Assembly (NCBI GenBank): GCA_947179245.1
Contig: CAMXBD010000005.1
Location: 1 to 48,609 of the forward strand
DNA length: 48,609 bases
DNA from: an uncultured Lachnospiraceae bacterium
GTDB lineage: Bacteria > Bacillota > Clostridia > Lachnospirales > Lachnospiraceae
Reading direction: 5' to 3'
Below are positions 8,342 through 16,562 of this stretch, piece after piece; position 1 is the stretch's first letter, and the number at the start of each line of letters is the position of its first letter. The translations under genes were made by a program, and so were the position numbers. The notes under the pieces were generated by a model. It saw nothing but the letters and a program-made list of their open reading frames with translations, ran no database searches and had not been told where the DNA came from.

Positions 8342-9454
8342 ATGGACGAAAATGTACAGGCAAAGTTTGAAGAGCGTCTCAAAGACCTCTTGGCGATTGC
8401 GAAGAAGAAAAAGAATGTTTTGGAATATCAGGAGATCAATGATTTCTTCGCTGACCTTTCATTGGAGGAAGAGCAGTTTGACAAGATACTGGAAACATTG
8501 GAGCAGAATAATGTAGATGTGCTGCGCATCACAGAAGATGATGATGTGGACGACGAGGAGATCATACTGACCGAGGAAGACGAGGTGGATGTGGAGAACA
8601 TCGATTTGTCTATACCGGACGGTATCAGTATTGAGGATCCGGTCAGAATGTATCTGAAAGAGATCGGCAAAGTACCTCTTTTAAGTGCGGAAGAGGAGAT
8701 TGAGCTGGCTAAGAAGATGGAGATGGGTGATCAGGAGGCGAAGAAACGTCTTGCGGAGGCTAACTTACGTCTGGTAGTCAGTATAGCTAAGAGATATGTA
8801 GGCCGTGGTATGCTGTTTTTGGATTTGATTCAGGAAGGTAATCTCGGTCTGATTAAGGCGGTCGAGAAATTTGATTACCGTAAGGGATATAAGTTCTCAA
8901 CTTATGCTACATGGTGGATTCGTCAGGCAATCACCAGAGCGATAGCAGATCAGGCGAGAACAATCCGCATACCGGTGCATATGGTGGAAACGATTAATAA
9001 ACTGATTCGTGTCAGCAGACAATTATTGCAGGAGTTAGGCAGGGAACCTACCCCGGAAGAGATTGCGGAACAGATGAACATGCCCCCGGAGCGTGTGCGT
9101 GAGATTCTCAAGATTTCTCAGGAACCGGTATCTTTAGAAACGCCTATCGGAGAAGAGGAAGACAGCCATCTTGGCGATTTTATTCAGGACGATAATGTAC
9201 CTGTGCCCTCCGATGCGGCGGCATTTACCCTGCTGAAAGAACAGCTTGTGGAAGTACTCGGAACACTGACGGAGAGAGAGCAGAAGGTACTTAGACTGCG
9301 TTTCGGTCTCGATGACGGACGTGCCAGAACACTTGAGGAGGTCGGCAAGGAGTTTAATGTCACCCGTGAGCGTATCCGTCAGATCGAAGCAAAAGCGCTT
9401 AGAAAGCTGCGTCATCCGAGCAGAAGCCGTAAGCTGAAGGATTATCTGGACTAA
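8342..9454 (+). CDS. rpoD: RNA polymerase primary sigma factor
   Basis: The housekeeping sigma factor (RpoD/SigA), 370 residues from this start. It contains an N-terminal region 1.1-like helix bundle, then an acidic stretch (residues about 65-95), region 1.2 ([17 protein letters not shown]), region 2 with the -10 recognition helix ([17 protein letters not shown]), region 3, and region 4.2 with the -35 helix ([24 protein letters not shown]). I prefer the ATG at 8342 because AGGAAGG ends at 8329, leaving no room for the ATG at 8330; the earlier start would add four residues. The stop overlaps the trmK start (TAATG), so the two are translationally coupled. Confidence 0.97.
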   Translation: MDENVQAKFEERLKDLLAIAKKKKNVLEYQEINDFFADLSLEEEQFDKILETLEQNNVDVLRITEDDDVDDEEIILTEEDEVDVENIDLSIPDGISIEDPVRMYLKEIGKVPLLSAEEEIELAKKMEMGDQEAKKRLAEANLRLVVSIAKRYVGRGMLFLDLIQEGNLGLIKAVEKFDYRKGYKFSTYATWWIRQAITRAIADQARTIRIPVHMVETINKLIRVSRQLLQELGREPTPEEIAEQMNMPPERVREILKISQEPVSLETPIGEEEDSHLGDFIQDDNVPVPSDAAAFTLLKEQLVEVLGTLTEREQKVLRLRFGLDDGRARTLEEVGKEFNVTRERIRQIEAKALRKLRHPSRSRKLKDYLD

Positions 9455-10263
9455 TGAAGCCTGTGATGCTGTCTAAAAGGCTGCAGGCGGTAGTCTCGAT
9501 GGTTACGGCCGGAAACCGGATATGCGATGTGGGATGTGATCACGGATTTGTATCTATTTATCTGATAGAGCAGAAAATCAGTCCGGGTGTATTGGCGATG
9601 GATGTAAGAAGCGGACCTCTCAGTGCCGCAAAAGAACATATAGCAGAGCGCGGGCTGAATGAAAAGATTGAGACGCGCATATCAGATGGTTTACATAATT
9701 ATAATATCGGTGAGGCGGATACTTTAATCTGTGCCGGTATGGGCGGCAGGCTGATGATGCGGATTCTGTCAGATGATAAGACGAAGACGGAATCTTTTCG
9801 GGAAATGATCTTACAGCCGCAGTCTGAGATAGAGAGTTTCCGTGCATGGCTGCGCAGACAGGGATATTATATCACGGATGAGATTATGATAGAGGAAGAC
9901 GATAAATTTTATCCGATGATGAGGGTCATGGCAGTTGGGGCAGTATCAGATGGTGAGGTATCTCAGGATAAATTGGATTTATGTAAACCATGCAGTGCGA
10001 AAGTCGAATTATGTAAACTATATGATGACGAGGAATTATGTAAACTTGCCGACCGTTATGGCTTACTTTTATTACAAAAAAAAGACAGGACGCTGGCAGA
10101 ATTCCTGAGACGGGAAGAGAGAATTTATCAGGAGATATTGACAGGACTCTGTGCAAACGGTTTGTCAGATGAAAAGCGTGAAATTAGGTATGCGGAGGTG
10201 TCGGAGCTGCTTGCAGACTGTCGTAAAGCGATGGAAATCGTATTACTGGATGAAAAAGACTAG
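9454..10263 (+). CDS. trmK: tRNA (adenine(22)-N1)-methyltransferase
   Basis: TrmK methylates A22 in tRNA using S-adenosylmethionine. The SAM site CDVGCDHGFVSIYLIE lies near residues 23-38 and the conserved CAGMGG motif near residue 91, with QPQSEIESFRAWL following. The protein has 269 residues, longer than I expect for the family (about 230-240). The excess lies in residues about 165-200, where the LCK motif occurs three times (DLCKPC, ELCKLY, ELCKLA) between the catalytic domain and the C-terminal coiled-coil; it is encoded by three copies of the TTATGTAAAC element. The gene overlaps rpoD by one base, a common arrangement in Gram-positive bacteria. Confidence 0.88.
   Translation: MKPVMLSKRLQAVVSMVTAGNRICDVGCDHGFVSIYLIEQKISPGVLAMDVRSGPLSAAKEHIAERGLNEKIETRISDGLHNYNIGEADTLICAGMGGRLMMRILSDDKTKTESFREMILQPQSEIESFRAWLRRQGYYITDEIMIEEDDKFYPMMRVMAVGAVSDGEVSQDKLDLCKPCSAKVELCKLYDDEELCKLADRYGLLLLQKKDRTLAEFLRREERIYQEILTGLCANGLSDEKREIRYAEVSELLADCRKAMEIVLLDEKD
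9979..10047 (+). repeat. Three copies of TTATGTAAAC inside trmK
   Basis: TTATGTAAAC occurs at 9979-9988, 10009-10018 and 10036-10045 (the last two extend to TTATGTAAACT, ending at 10019 and 10046). The same 10-mer occurs at 13574-13583 and 13692-13701 and inverted at 18368-18377. Confidence 0.85.
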
Positions 10264-10286
10264 TAGAGGGGAAGGAGAGTGTTCTT

Positions 10287-11942
10287 ATGGTGACAGTGAA
10301 GATTAACGGGAAAGAAAGAGTGTTTGAAGATGGTGTTCAGTATGAGCTGATAGCCGAAGAATATCAGAATGAATGTACAAGCCAGATCGCACTTGTTGTA
10401 GTGGATGGCAAGATACAGGAGTTGATGAAGCGTGTAAACCATGACTGTGAACTGGAATTTCTTACATATGAGGATGTGATTGGGCATAAGGCATATGTGC
10501 GCTCTGCGGTCATGTTGATGATGAAAGCTATCAAGGATGTAGCCGGTATGGAGGCGGCAGTCAATGTAAAGGTAGATTTTACCATTGGGGCAGGGTATTA
10601 TTGCTGCTTCAAGAACGGGTTGAAGCTGGATGATAAGACCATCGAGAAGATTAAAGACCGTATGGGTGAATTGGCTGACATGGACATGCTTGTGACTAAG
10701 AAAGCGTATCCGGCAGATGAGGCAGTGGCGCTTTTCAAAGAGCTTGGCATGAAAGATAAAGTTTCACTTTTCAGATATCGCAGAAGTTCCACAATCAACG
10801 TGTACTGTCTGGGTGATTATTATGATTATTACTATGGCTATATGCTGCCGAGTACAGGATATATCAAGTATTTTGATCTTTTCCCTTATGAGGACGGTAT
10901 GATTCTTCTACTTCCGGAGAAGGAAGAACCGGAGAAACTTCCGGAGTTTGTACCGAAGGAGAAATTGTTCCGCACGCTGATGACTACGGCAGAGTGGGGC
11001 ATAGAGATGGGAATCGACACAGTTGGAGACTTAAATGACAGGATCTGTCAAGGCGATATCGCAGACTTGATTCTTGTACAGGAGGCGCTTCAGGAGCGCA
11101 GGATTGGTGAGATTGCCAGAGATATTTCGAGGCGTGAGGGCGTCAAATTTGTCATGATCGCGGGACCATCTTCATCAGGAAAGACGACTTTCTCGCACAG
11201 ATTGTCTATACAGTTACGGACATACGGTTTAAAACCTCATCCGATCGGGCTGGACAATTATTATCTGAATCATGATAAGACGCCGCTTGACGATCAGGGC
11301 AAGCCGGACTATGAATGTCTGGAAGCACTGGATGTTGAACAGTTTAACAAAGACATGAGCGATCTTCTTGCCGGAAAAGAAGTACAGCTTCCCACATTCA
11401 ATTTCAAGACCGGTAAGAGAGAATACAGCGGTAAGATTACGAAACTGGGGAAGGATGATATTCTTGTAATTGAAGGAATCCACGGACTCAATGAGAAGAT
11501 GTCTTATTCGCTTCCGGCTGAGAGCAAATTTAAAATTTATATTAGTGCGCTCACAAGTTTAAATATTGACGAACATAACAGAATCCCTACCACTGACGGC
11601 AGATTGCTGCGCCGTATGGTCAGAGATGCCAGAACGAGAGGGACATCTGCTGAGAAGACGATTGCCATGTGGTCTTCCGTCAGACGGGGAGAAGAGAAAT
11701 ATATTTTCCCGTTTCAGGAGGAAGCGGATGCGATGTTTAACTCCGCTATGATTTATGAGCTTGCGGTGATCAAACAGTATGCCGAGCCGCTTCTGTTCAA
11801 TATCAGGAAAGGCGAGCCGGAGTATCATGAGGCAAAAAGACTCTTGAAATTCTTAGAGTATTTTCTGGGAGTCAGCAGCGAGGAACTTCCGCAAAATTCC
11901 CTGTGCAGAGAGTTTGTGGGTGGAAGCTGTTTCGATGTTTAA
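10287..11942 (+). CDS. TGS-domain nucleoside (uridine-type) kinase fusion
   Basis: A 551-residue cytoplasmic protein. The N-terminus (residues about 1-65) looks like a TGS domain, followed to about residue 230 by a region resembling the ThrRS/AlaRS second-additional domain (GAGYYCCF and YPADEAVALFKELGM-type segments). From about residue 285 it is a P-loop kinase of the uridine kinase/phosphoribulokinase group, with Walker A GPSSSGKTTFSHRL, the substrate segment GLDNYYLNHDKTPLD, and VIEGIHGLN as the Walker B-like strand. Such fusions are widespread in Clostridia and are usually called nucleoside kinase; the substrate of this one is not established by sequence. It follows trmK by 23 bases with GGGGAAGGAGAG as ribosome site, and is followed at once by rnpB. 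Confidence 0.85.
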   Translation: MVTVKINGKERVFEDGVQYELIAEEYQNECTSQIALVVVDGKIQELMKRVNHDCELEFLTYEDVIGHKAYVRSAVMLMMKAIKDVAGMEAAVNVKVDFTIGAGYYCCFKNGLKLDDKTIEKIKDRMGELADMDMLVTKKAYPADEAVALFKELGMKDKVSLFRYRRSSTINVYCLGDYYDYYYGYMLPSTGYIKYFDLFPYEDGMILLLPEKEEPEKLPEFVPKEKLFRTLMTTAEWGIEMGIDTVGDLNDRICQGDIADLILVQEALQERRIGEIARDISRREGVKFVMIAGPSSSGKTTFSHRLSIQLRTYGLKPHPIGLDNYYLNHDKTPLDDQGKPDYECLEALDVEQFNKDMSDLLAGKEVQLPTFNFKTGKREYSGKITKLGKDDILVIEGIHGLNEKMSYSLPAESKFKIYISALTSLNIDEHNRIPTTDGRLLRRMVRDARTRGTSAEKTIAMWSSVRRGEEKYIFPFQEEADAMFNSAMIYELAVIKQYAEPLLFNIRKGEPEYHEAKRLLKFLEYFLGVSSEELPQNSLCREFVGGSCFDV

Positions 11943-11966
11943 AAACTTAGACTAAATGGATATATA
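11938..11966 (+). promoter_or_regulatory. Likely promoter of rnpB
   Basis: TTTAAA (11938-11943), 17 bases, TATATA (11961-11966), with an alternative TATAAT at 11963-11968. The start point falls at about 11972, at the 5' end of the RNase P RNA. It overlaps the last codon and stop of the kinase gene. Confidence 0.45.
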
Positions 11967-11970
11967 ATTA

Positions 11971-12316
11971 AGTAGAATAAATGATCGCGGCTGTACAGAC
12001 GCAAGGGTACAGGTGAGGAAAGTCCGGGCTTCACAGGGCAGGATGCCGGATAACATCCGGTGGAGGTGACTCCAAGGCTAGTGCAACAGAAATAATACTG
12101 CTACGCAACGCTGCGTAGTGATGGTGGAATGGCAGTGTAAGAGACTACCGCTGCAACGGTAACGGTGCAGGCTGTGTAAACCCCATCCGAAGCAAGACCA
12201 AAACGAAAGCGACAGATTTGCCCGATCTGCTTTCAGGTGGGTCGCTTGAGGTATCCGGTAACGGATATCCTAGATAGATGATCATTCACGACATAACCCG
12301 GCTTATCGTTCTGCTT
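11971..12316 (+). ncRNA. rnpB: RNase P RNA, bacterial class A
   Basis: The catalytic RNA of RNase P, which trims the 5' leaders of pre-tRNAs. The conserved 5' core GAGGAAAGTCCGGGCTTC with CAGGGCAGGATGCC starts at about 12014. The 3' core includes ACATAACCCGGCTTAT near 12290-12305. P1 is formed by 5' AAGTAGAA (11970-11977) and 3' TTCTGCTT (12309-12316), which closes the molecule at about 346 nt. The arm sequences CTACGC/GCGTAG (12101-12118) and the loop GTGTAAACCCC are in the expected places for class A. Ends are approximate to a few bases. Confidence 0.95.
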
Positions 12317-12333
12317 AATTTCTATAAATTTAT

Positions 12334-12362
12334 TTGAAAAAAAGTGCAAAAAGGGGTATATT
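12334..12362 (+). promoter_or_regulatory. Strong-looking promoter after rnpB
   Basis: TTGAAA (12334-12339), exactly 17 bases, TATATT (12357-12362). Start expected near 12369, only about 20 bases before a strong terminator hairpin at 12388. Confidence 0.55.
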
Positions 12363-12387
12363 ATTACTTAGAGTTTTTGTACTTATG

Positions 12388-12416
12388 AAAATCTCTCCTT
12401 ACAGGGGGAGATTTTT
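12388..12416 (+). terminator. Intrinsic terminator
   Basis: AAAATCTCTCC (12388-12398) pairs with GGGGGAGATTTT (12404-12415, with a G-U pair) around a short loop; the T run is part of the stem and its end. It can end the rnpB transcript about 70 bases beyond the mature 3' end, or act on a transcript from the promoter at 12334. Confidence 0.75.
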
Positions 12417-12436
12417 GTGTATATATATGCATTTTG

Positions 12437-12470
12437 CTTTTGCATATTCGGGACTTTTGCATATTCGGGA
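12437..12470 (+). repeat. Perfect 17-bp tandem duplication
   Basis: CTTTTGCATATTCGGGA occurs at 12437-12453 and again at 12454-12470, without a mismatch or gap, 34 bases before the protease start codon. Its place in the leader suggests an operator or a recent slippage event. Confidence 0.85.
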
Positions 12471-12504
12471 AATTGTATGTTGACAGAAAGGTAGGAGCGT
12501 TTAT

Positions 12505-13317
12505 ATGGGATGCAGTATATTTCCAACTATCACGCTGCCTGTGTTTGCGCTGATAATCGCCATTACCGGGTCACCGCTGTCTGTACAGGCAAGGGAAAGT
12601 GAGATGCCGCATTTGATTCAGACGGTGACAGAGCAGGATGTTTTTGAAGGTATGCTGGCGCTTGATCTATTTAAAACTCCGGTTCTGGAGACGGAAGATT
12701 GCGCCAAAGCATATGAAAATGTGAAAAGCTGTGTTGTTCGGATTCAGATGGGGAATGCTCATGGAAGTGGGATTATATGGGAGATAACGCCGGAGAAAAT
12801 CGTGGTTGCCACTAATAAACATGTGTTGGAATATTGGCGAGATGAGGACAGCTATGTGTATTTTGAGCAGGGACATTACGCGGATGCAGCTATACTCGGT
12901 GTGTCGGACCAGTACGATGTAGGCTTTCTTGCAATAGACACTTATCAGTTTTCTTATGAAGATATCGAGAAATTTAGAACCGCCCGGATCAATGAAGAGA
13001 TTTATGAAAAGTTACGTCTGGGGGATGAGATGTTTTCTGTAGATTCTGCGTCAGATACGGAAGAAGCGGAGTATTTTGAAGCTACGGTTGGCGATACACA
13101 CATGTATATTGAATATTTTGATGCGTATATGCTCTACGGATATGGATTTGCAAAGGAGGGCATGTCGGGCGGTGGCACATTCGATGGGCGGGGATATCTG
13201 ATTGGAATGACCACGGGCGGAACATACTGGAATGAGACTGCCGGAGTACCGCTGCCGGATATTGTGGAAGCATACGAAGAAATCGTGCAGATGAAGTCGG
13301 AAAATATGGCGGAATAG
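12505..13317 (+). CDS. Secreted or membrane-anchored trypsin-like serine protease
   Basis: A 270-residue protein with an N-terminal hydrophobic signal (residues about 8-28, possibly cleaved after VQA) and a trypsin-like fold. The triad reads His106 (VATNKHVLE), Asp138 (QYDVGFLAID) and Ser221 (EGMSGGGTFD). The usual GNSGGP around the nucleophile is changed to GMSGGG but the serine stays. AHGSGIIWE matches the GSG strand that opens the fold in DegP-type proteases. No PDZ domain follows. It acts outside the membrane, with an unknown substrate. The start has GGTAGGAG eight bases upstream. The next gene begins 14 bases on and is probably cotranscribed. Confidence 0.8.
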   Translation: MGCSIFPTITLPVFALIIAITGSPLSVQARESEMPHLIQTVTEQDVFEGMLALDLFKTPVLETEDCAKAYENVKSCVVRIQMGNAHGSGIIWEITPEKIVVATNKHVLEYWRDEDSYVYFEQGHYADAAILGVSDQYDVGFLAIDTYQFSYEDIEKFRTARINEEIYEKLRLGDEMFSVDSASDTEEAEYFEATVGDTHMYIEYFDAYMLYGYGFAKEGMSGGGTFDGRGYLIGMTTGGTYWNETAGVPLPDIVEAYEEIVQMKSENMAE

Positions 13318-13331
13318 AGGAAAAGATATAG

Positions 13332-14342
13332 ATGGATATGGAATGGGAAGACGGAATTAAATTTCAGGTCAGGGAAAATCGCGCGGAACTTGTATGCGGA
13401 GTGTTTGCTATAGGTATTTCCGTTTTTACTTTTATTATGTGGATGTTTCATCCGTCGGGCGAGGGTGGCGGAGTCCTCTTGTACTTGCCGCTGTTATGTA
13501 TGATCGCCGCAGGAGTGTTATTTCTGGTAATATATTTTCATAGAAGACTGATCGTAGATGATATGAATATATGTTATGTAAACTGGATTGGGAAACGGAA
13601 AGAGTTCACTCTGGATGAGATCGGTTTTTGCAAAATAGGCGGCAGAGGGGCAAACAACATGATCGTGCTGTACGACCTGCTTGGAGAAAAGTTATGTAAA
13701 CTTGGGATTGATGTGCGCGGATTTGAGGAACTTCATCAATATCTTGTGGATAATCAGGTGAGAGTAGAGTGGAACAAGAGCCGGATGAGCAGCGAATCGG
13801 CGCTTTTGATCGATACGCTTCAACAGGAGAGTGCTGTGTGTGAGGAAGAAATCCGTAAGTGCTCAGAGAAATTTTACGAAGAAATTGAACGCATTTTTCG
13901 GGAGTGGGAGAAGCGGAATAAAAAATTCGATGTACAGTGGGAAATCGGATTTGTGGAGTATACGCTGGAGGACATGGAGAAGAAATGCAGGTTCAGAGAC
14001 CGGACAAGTTCTATTGGGGAAAACTTAAAGACCTTACCATTATCTTATGAATGTCTGCTGGAAGCATATTTGAAGTGCGGTGAGGAGTACATCGTGGGCA
14101 GGAAAGGGGAGGAAATCAATGTCATACTGCCATATCTGGTCAGAAGCAAGTCTTATCGGATTGGGGAGGGAACACGGATACGAAAGGTGGACGAGCAGGG
14201 GATGAAAGAGTGGCTTGAGATGCGTCTGGAGGGGCTTGCCAAAGAGCTTCCGAGGCACAGATACCACACGGAGACATTCACGATACAGCATAGTTTGCGG
14301 AAAACGGCAGGACTGGCGGAAAGCATTCGGGATATACACTGA
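13332..14342 (+). CDS. Membrane protein of unknown function
   Basis: A 336-residue protein that I do not assign to a known family. Two hydrophobic segments lie near residues 21-38 (LVCGVFAIGISVFTFIMW) and 47-68 (VLLYLPLLCMIAAGVLFLVIYF). They are followed by a basic, strand-rich region (RRLIVDDMNICYVNWIG, KEFTLDEIGFCKIGG) with the pattern of a bacterial PH-like domain, and a charged C-terminal half rich in Glu/Arg with probable helices. The C-terminal part lies on the cytoplasmic side if the hairpin topology is right. It contains two copies of the TTATGTAAAC element (13574, 13692), read in different frames. The gene lies 14 bases after the serine protease gene and may be its partner or target (inference only). 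Confidence 0.6.
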   Translation: MDMEWEDGIKFQVRENRAELVCGVFAIGISVFTFIMWMFHPSGEGGGVLLYLPLLCMIAAGVLFLVIYFHRRLIVDDMNICYVNWIGKRKEFTLDEIGFCKIGGRGANNMIVLYDLLGEKLCKLGIDVRGFEELHQYLVDNQVRVEWNKSRMSSESALLIDTLQQESAVCEEEIRKCSEKFYEEIERIFREWEKRNKKFDVQWEIGFVEYTLEDMEKKCRFRDRTSSIGENLKTLPLSYECLLEAYLKCGEEYIVGRKGEEINVILPYLVRSKSYRIGEGTRIRKVDEQGMKEWLEMRLEGLAKELPRHRYHTETFTIQHSLRKTAGLAESIRDIH

Positions 14343-14384
14343 TAACAAAATATGATAAGATGAAACAATAGGAGGACGATGACT

Positions 14385-15257
14385 ATGGCGCTATTTCAGA
14401 TCAGTAACGACAAAATTACAATACAGGTTGACAGCATAGGAGCAGAGCTTAAATCGCTCAAGGATGTTGGTTCGGGCAGGGAGTATATGTGGAATGCAGA
14501 TCCGAAGTACTGGAAAAGGACATCACCGGTACTTTTCCCACTGGTGGGAGGAGTAAAAGACGGTGTCTATCGCGTAGATGGCAGAGAGTATCCGATGGGA
14601 CAGCATGGCTTTGCCAGAGATATGGAGTTTAAGTTAAAGAGTCAGGTGGCTCATGAGATATGGTTTACATTGGAATCAGACAGGGAGACGATGGACAAAT
14701 ATCCCTATCCGTTCCAACTGGAGCTGGGATATGAACTGTCGGACAAGACAGTGATTGTTAAGTGGCGAGTGAAAAATCCTGCGAAGGAGCGCATGTATTT
14801 TGCTATTGGCGGACATCCCGCGTTTCTGTGTCCTATCGAGGACGGTACGAAACAGACCGACTATAAAATACGGTTTGATGTGAAGGAGCAGGTGATTTCT
14901 TCCTGTCTGGAAAACGGACTTATCATCGATAAGAATATTACATATACATTACAAAACGGCATCCTTCCCGTGACAGAGCATTTGTTTGACGGTGACGCGC
15001 TTGTGATCGAACATGATCAGGCACACAGCGTTTCGCTTGTTAAGCCCGACGGTACGGATTATCTGACGGTCGAGTTTGATGCGCCGCTGTTCGGAATCTG
15101 GTCTCCGCCGCAGAAACAGGCGCCTTTTATCTGCATAGAGCCGTGGTATGGCAGATGTGACAGAGCTGGTTACGAGGGAGAATGGAAAGATAGAGAGTGG
15201 ATTCAGGTTTTGGATGCTGGAGAAATGTTTGCGGCTGATTATAAAGTGACGGTTTAG
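14385..15257 (+). CDS. Aldose 1-epimerase family protein (galactose-mutarotase-like)
   Basis: A 290-residue cytoplasmic beta-sandwich protein of the aldose epimerase family, YeaD/LacX-like group. Seen: the opening strand ISNDKITIQVDSIGAELKSL, WNADPKYWKRTSPVLFPLVG, the catalytic-side HGFARDMEF, the IGGHPAFLCP segment with the conserved His, and the C-terminal FICIEPWYGRCD, where the Glu is the general base in this family. The start at 14385 is preferred to the ATG at 14379 because AGGAGG is nine rather than three bases away. Substrate is unknown; members interconvert anomers of hexoses or hexose phosphates. Only 42 bases separate it from the preceding gene. Confidence 0.85.
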   Translation: MALFQISNDKITIQVDSIGAELKSLKDVGSGREYMWNADPKYWKRTSPVLFPLVGGVKDGVYRVDGREYPMGQHGFARDMEFKLKSQVAHEIWFTLESDRETMDKYPYPFQLELGYELSDKTVIVKWRVKNPAKERMYFAIGGHPAFLCPIEDGTKQTDYKIRFDVKEQVISSCLENGLIIDKNITYTLQNGILPVTEHLFDGDALVIEHDQAHSVSLVKPDGTDYLTVEFDAPLFGIWSPPQKQAPFICIEPWYGRCDRAGYEGEWKDREWIQVLDAGEMFAADYKVTV

Positions 15258-15341
15258 TGTACATTTGATTACATGGTGCATTATGGATAAAAACCTGAAT
15301 TTGGATTAAATTAAAATAGTATTAAATCATTAGAGCGTTTC

Positions 15342-15370
15342 TTGACATATCGATTAAAAAGTTAGAGAAT
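15342..15370 (+). promoter_or_regulatory. Promoter of the CobW-type GTPase pair
   Basis: Consensus TTGACA (15342-15347), 17 bases, GAGAAT (15365-15370). It lies about 115 bases before the first GTPase gene; the region between holds a nested hairpin. Confidence 0.5.
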
Positions 15371-15391
15371 AATAAAGTATGTTAAATAGTT

Positions 15392-15423
15392 GCTGTAATT
15401 AGGTAAAAAGCCTAAATGACAGC
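15392..15423 (+). promoter_or_regulatory. Nested inverted repeat in the GTPase leader
   Basis: GCTGT (15392-15396) pairs with ACAGC (15419-15423) and, inside it, TTAGG (15399-15403) pairs with CCTAA (15411-15415). It lies within the predicted 5' leader, so could be an RNA hairpin or an operator. It has no T run, so is not a terminator. Confidence 0.4.
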
Positions 15424-15459
15424 ATACAGGCAGATTGAAAGAAAGGCTGGTGTATTATA

Positions 15460-16536
15460 ATGACTAAGATTGACATTGTTTCCGGATTCCTCGGCGCTGG
15501 TAAGACCACACTGATCAAGAAGCTGTTAAAAGAAGCTTTGTCAGATACAAAAGTAGTGTTAATAGAGAATGAGTTCGGTGAGATTGGTATTGACGGAGGA
15601 TTCCTGAAAGAAGCAGGAATTGAGATTAAGGAGATGAATTCGGGCTGTATCTGCTGCTCTCTGGTAGGTGATTTCGGTACTTCTCTGCGGGAAGTGCTGG
15701 ATACTTATGCGCCGGAGCGGATACTGATCGAGCCTTCGGGAGTGGGTAAACTGTCCGATGTTATGAAAGCGGTACAGGATGCCATGGCTGACAGGGATGT
15801 GGAGCTTAACAGTGCCGTGGCAGTTGTTGATGCTTGCAAATGTAAGATGTATATCAAGAATTTCGGCGAGTTTTTCGTCAATCAGATTGAACATGCCGGC
15901 ACCATTGTTTTGAGTCGGACAGACAAGCTGAGTGAAGAAAAATTAGCGGTTTGTGTGGATATGATACGTGAACACAATGCGAAGGCAACAATCATCACAA
16001 CGCCTTGGGATGCGCTTGAAGGTAAGGATATCCTTGAGACGATCGAGGGAGCCAAAGATCTGGAAGCAGAGCTGATGCGTGAAGTGATGGAACATCACGA
16101 CGAACATGAACACCATCATGATCACGGTCCGGATTGTACCTGTGGCTGTCATGACCATGAGCATCATCATGACCACGATGCGCATGAACATCATCATCAT
16201 GACCACGACGAGCATGAACATCATCATGACCACGATGGGCATCACCACCATCATCATGCAGATGAGATATTCACAAGCTGGGGATTAGAAACTCCCGCAG
16301 TATATACGAAAGAAGAAATCGGGCATATTCTTGCAGAACTTGACAAAGAAGAAGTCTATGGCATTGTTCTGCGGGCTAAAGGTATGGTCCCAGCTGCGGA
16401 CGGCGGTTGGATATATTTCGATTATGTTCCGGAGGAGAGCAATGTCAGGGATGGCAAGCCGGATGTTACCGGTAAGTTCTGTGTGATAGGTTCCAAACTG
16501 AATGAAGGTAAATTAGCAGAATTGTTTAAAAAGTAA
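15460..16536 (+). CDS. CobW/ZNG-type G3E GTPase with His-rich metal-binding insert
   Basis: A 358-residue cytoplasmic G3E GTPase of the COG0523 group, which deliver or store metals, chiefly zinc and cobalt. Walker A is SGFLGAGKTTLI (residues 8-19), the metal motif is Cys63-Ile-Cys65-Cys66 (GCICC), and LSRTDKL near 151 is the guanine-specificity region (SRTD in place of NKxD). Residues 211-266 are a run of His/Asp/Glu with more than 30 histidines and a CTCGC patch, a metal reservoir. A CobW C-terminal domain follows (VYGIVLRAKGMVP, FDYVPEE). The insert is unusually long. The second GTPase gene begins 26 bases after it. Confidence 0.9.
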   Translation: MTKIDIVSGFLGAGKTTLIKKLLKEALSDTKVVLIENEFGEIGIDGGFLKEAGIEIKEMNSGCICCSLVGDFGTSLREVLDTYAPERILIEPSGVGKLSDVMKAVQDAMADRDVELNSAVAVVDACKCKMYIKNFGEFFVNQIEHAGTIVLSRTDKLSEEKLAVCVDMIREHNAKATIITTPWDALEGKDILETIEGAKDLEAELMREVMEHHDEHEHHHDHGPDCTCGCHDHEHHHDHDAHEHHHHDHDEHEHHHDHDGHHHHHHADEIFTSWGLETPAVYTKEEIGHILAELDKEEVYGIVLRAKGMVPAADGGWIYFDYVPEESNVRDGKPDVTGKFCVIGSKLNEGKLAELFKK

Positions 16537-16562
16537 GAAAAATAGGAAGGCGGGAATGCTAT

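Noticed and set aside
12385-12481. Short leader-peptide reading frame after the promoter at 12334
   Set aside because: No ribosome site precedes the ATG and it runs across the terminator; peptide composition is not informative.
15943-16257. Minus-strand Met/Val-rich reading frame of about 100 residues opposite the His-rich segment
   Set aside because: It is a composition shadow of the His/Asp codon run of the GTPase, with no ribosome site.
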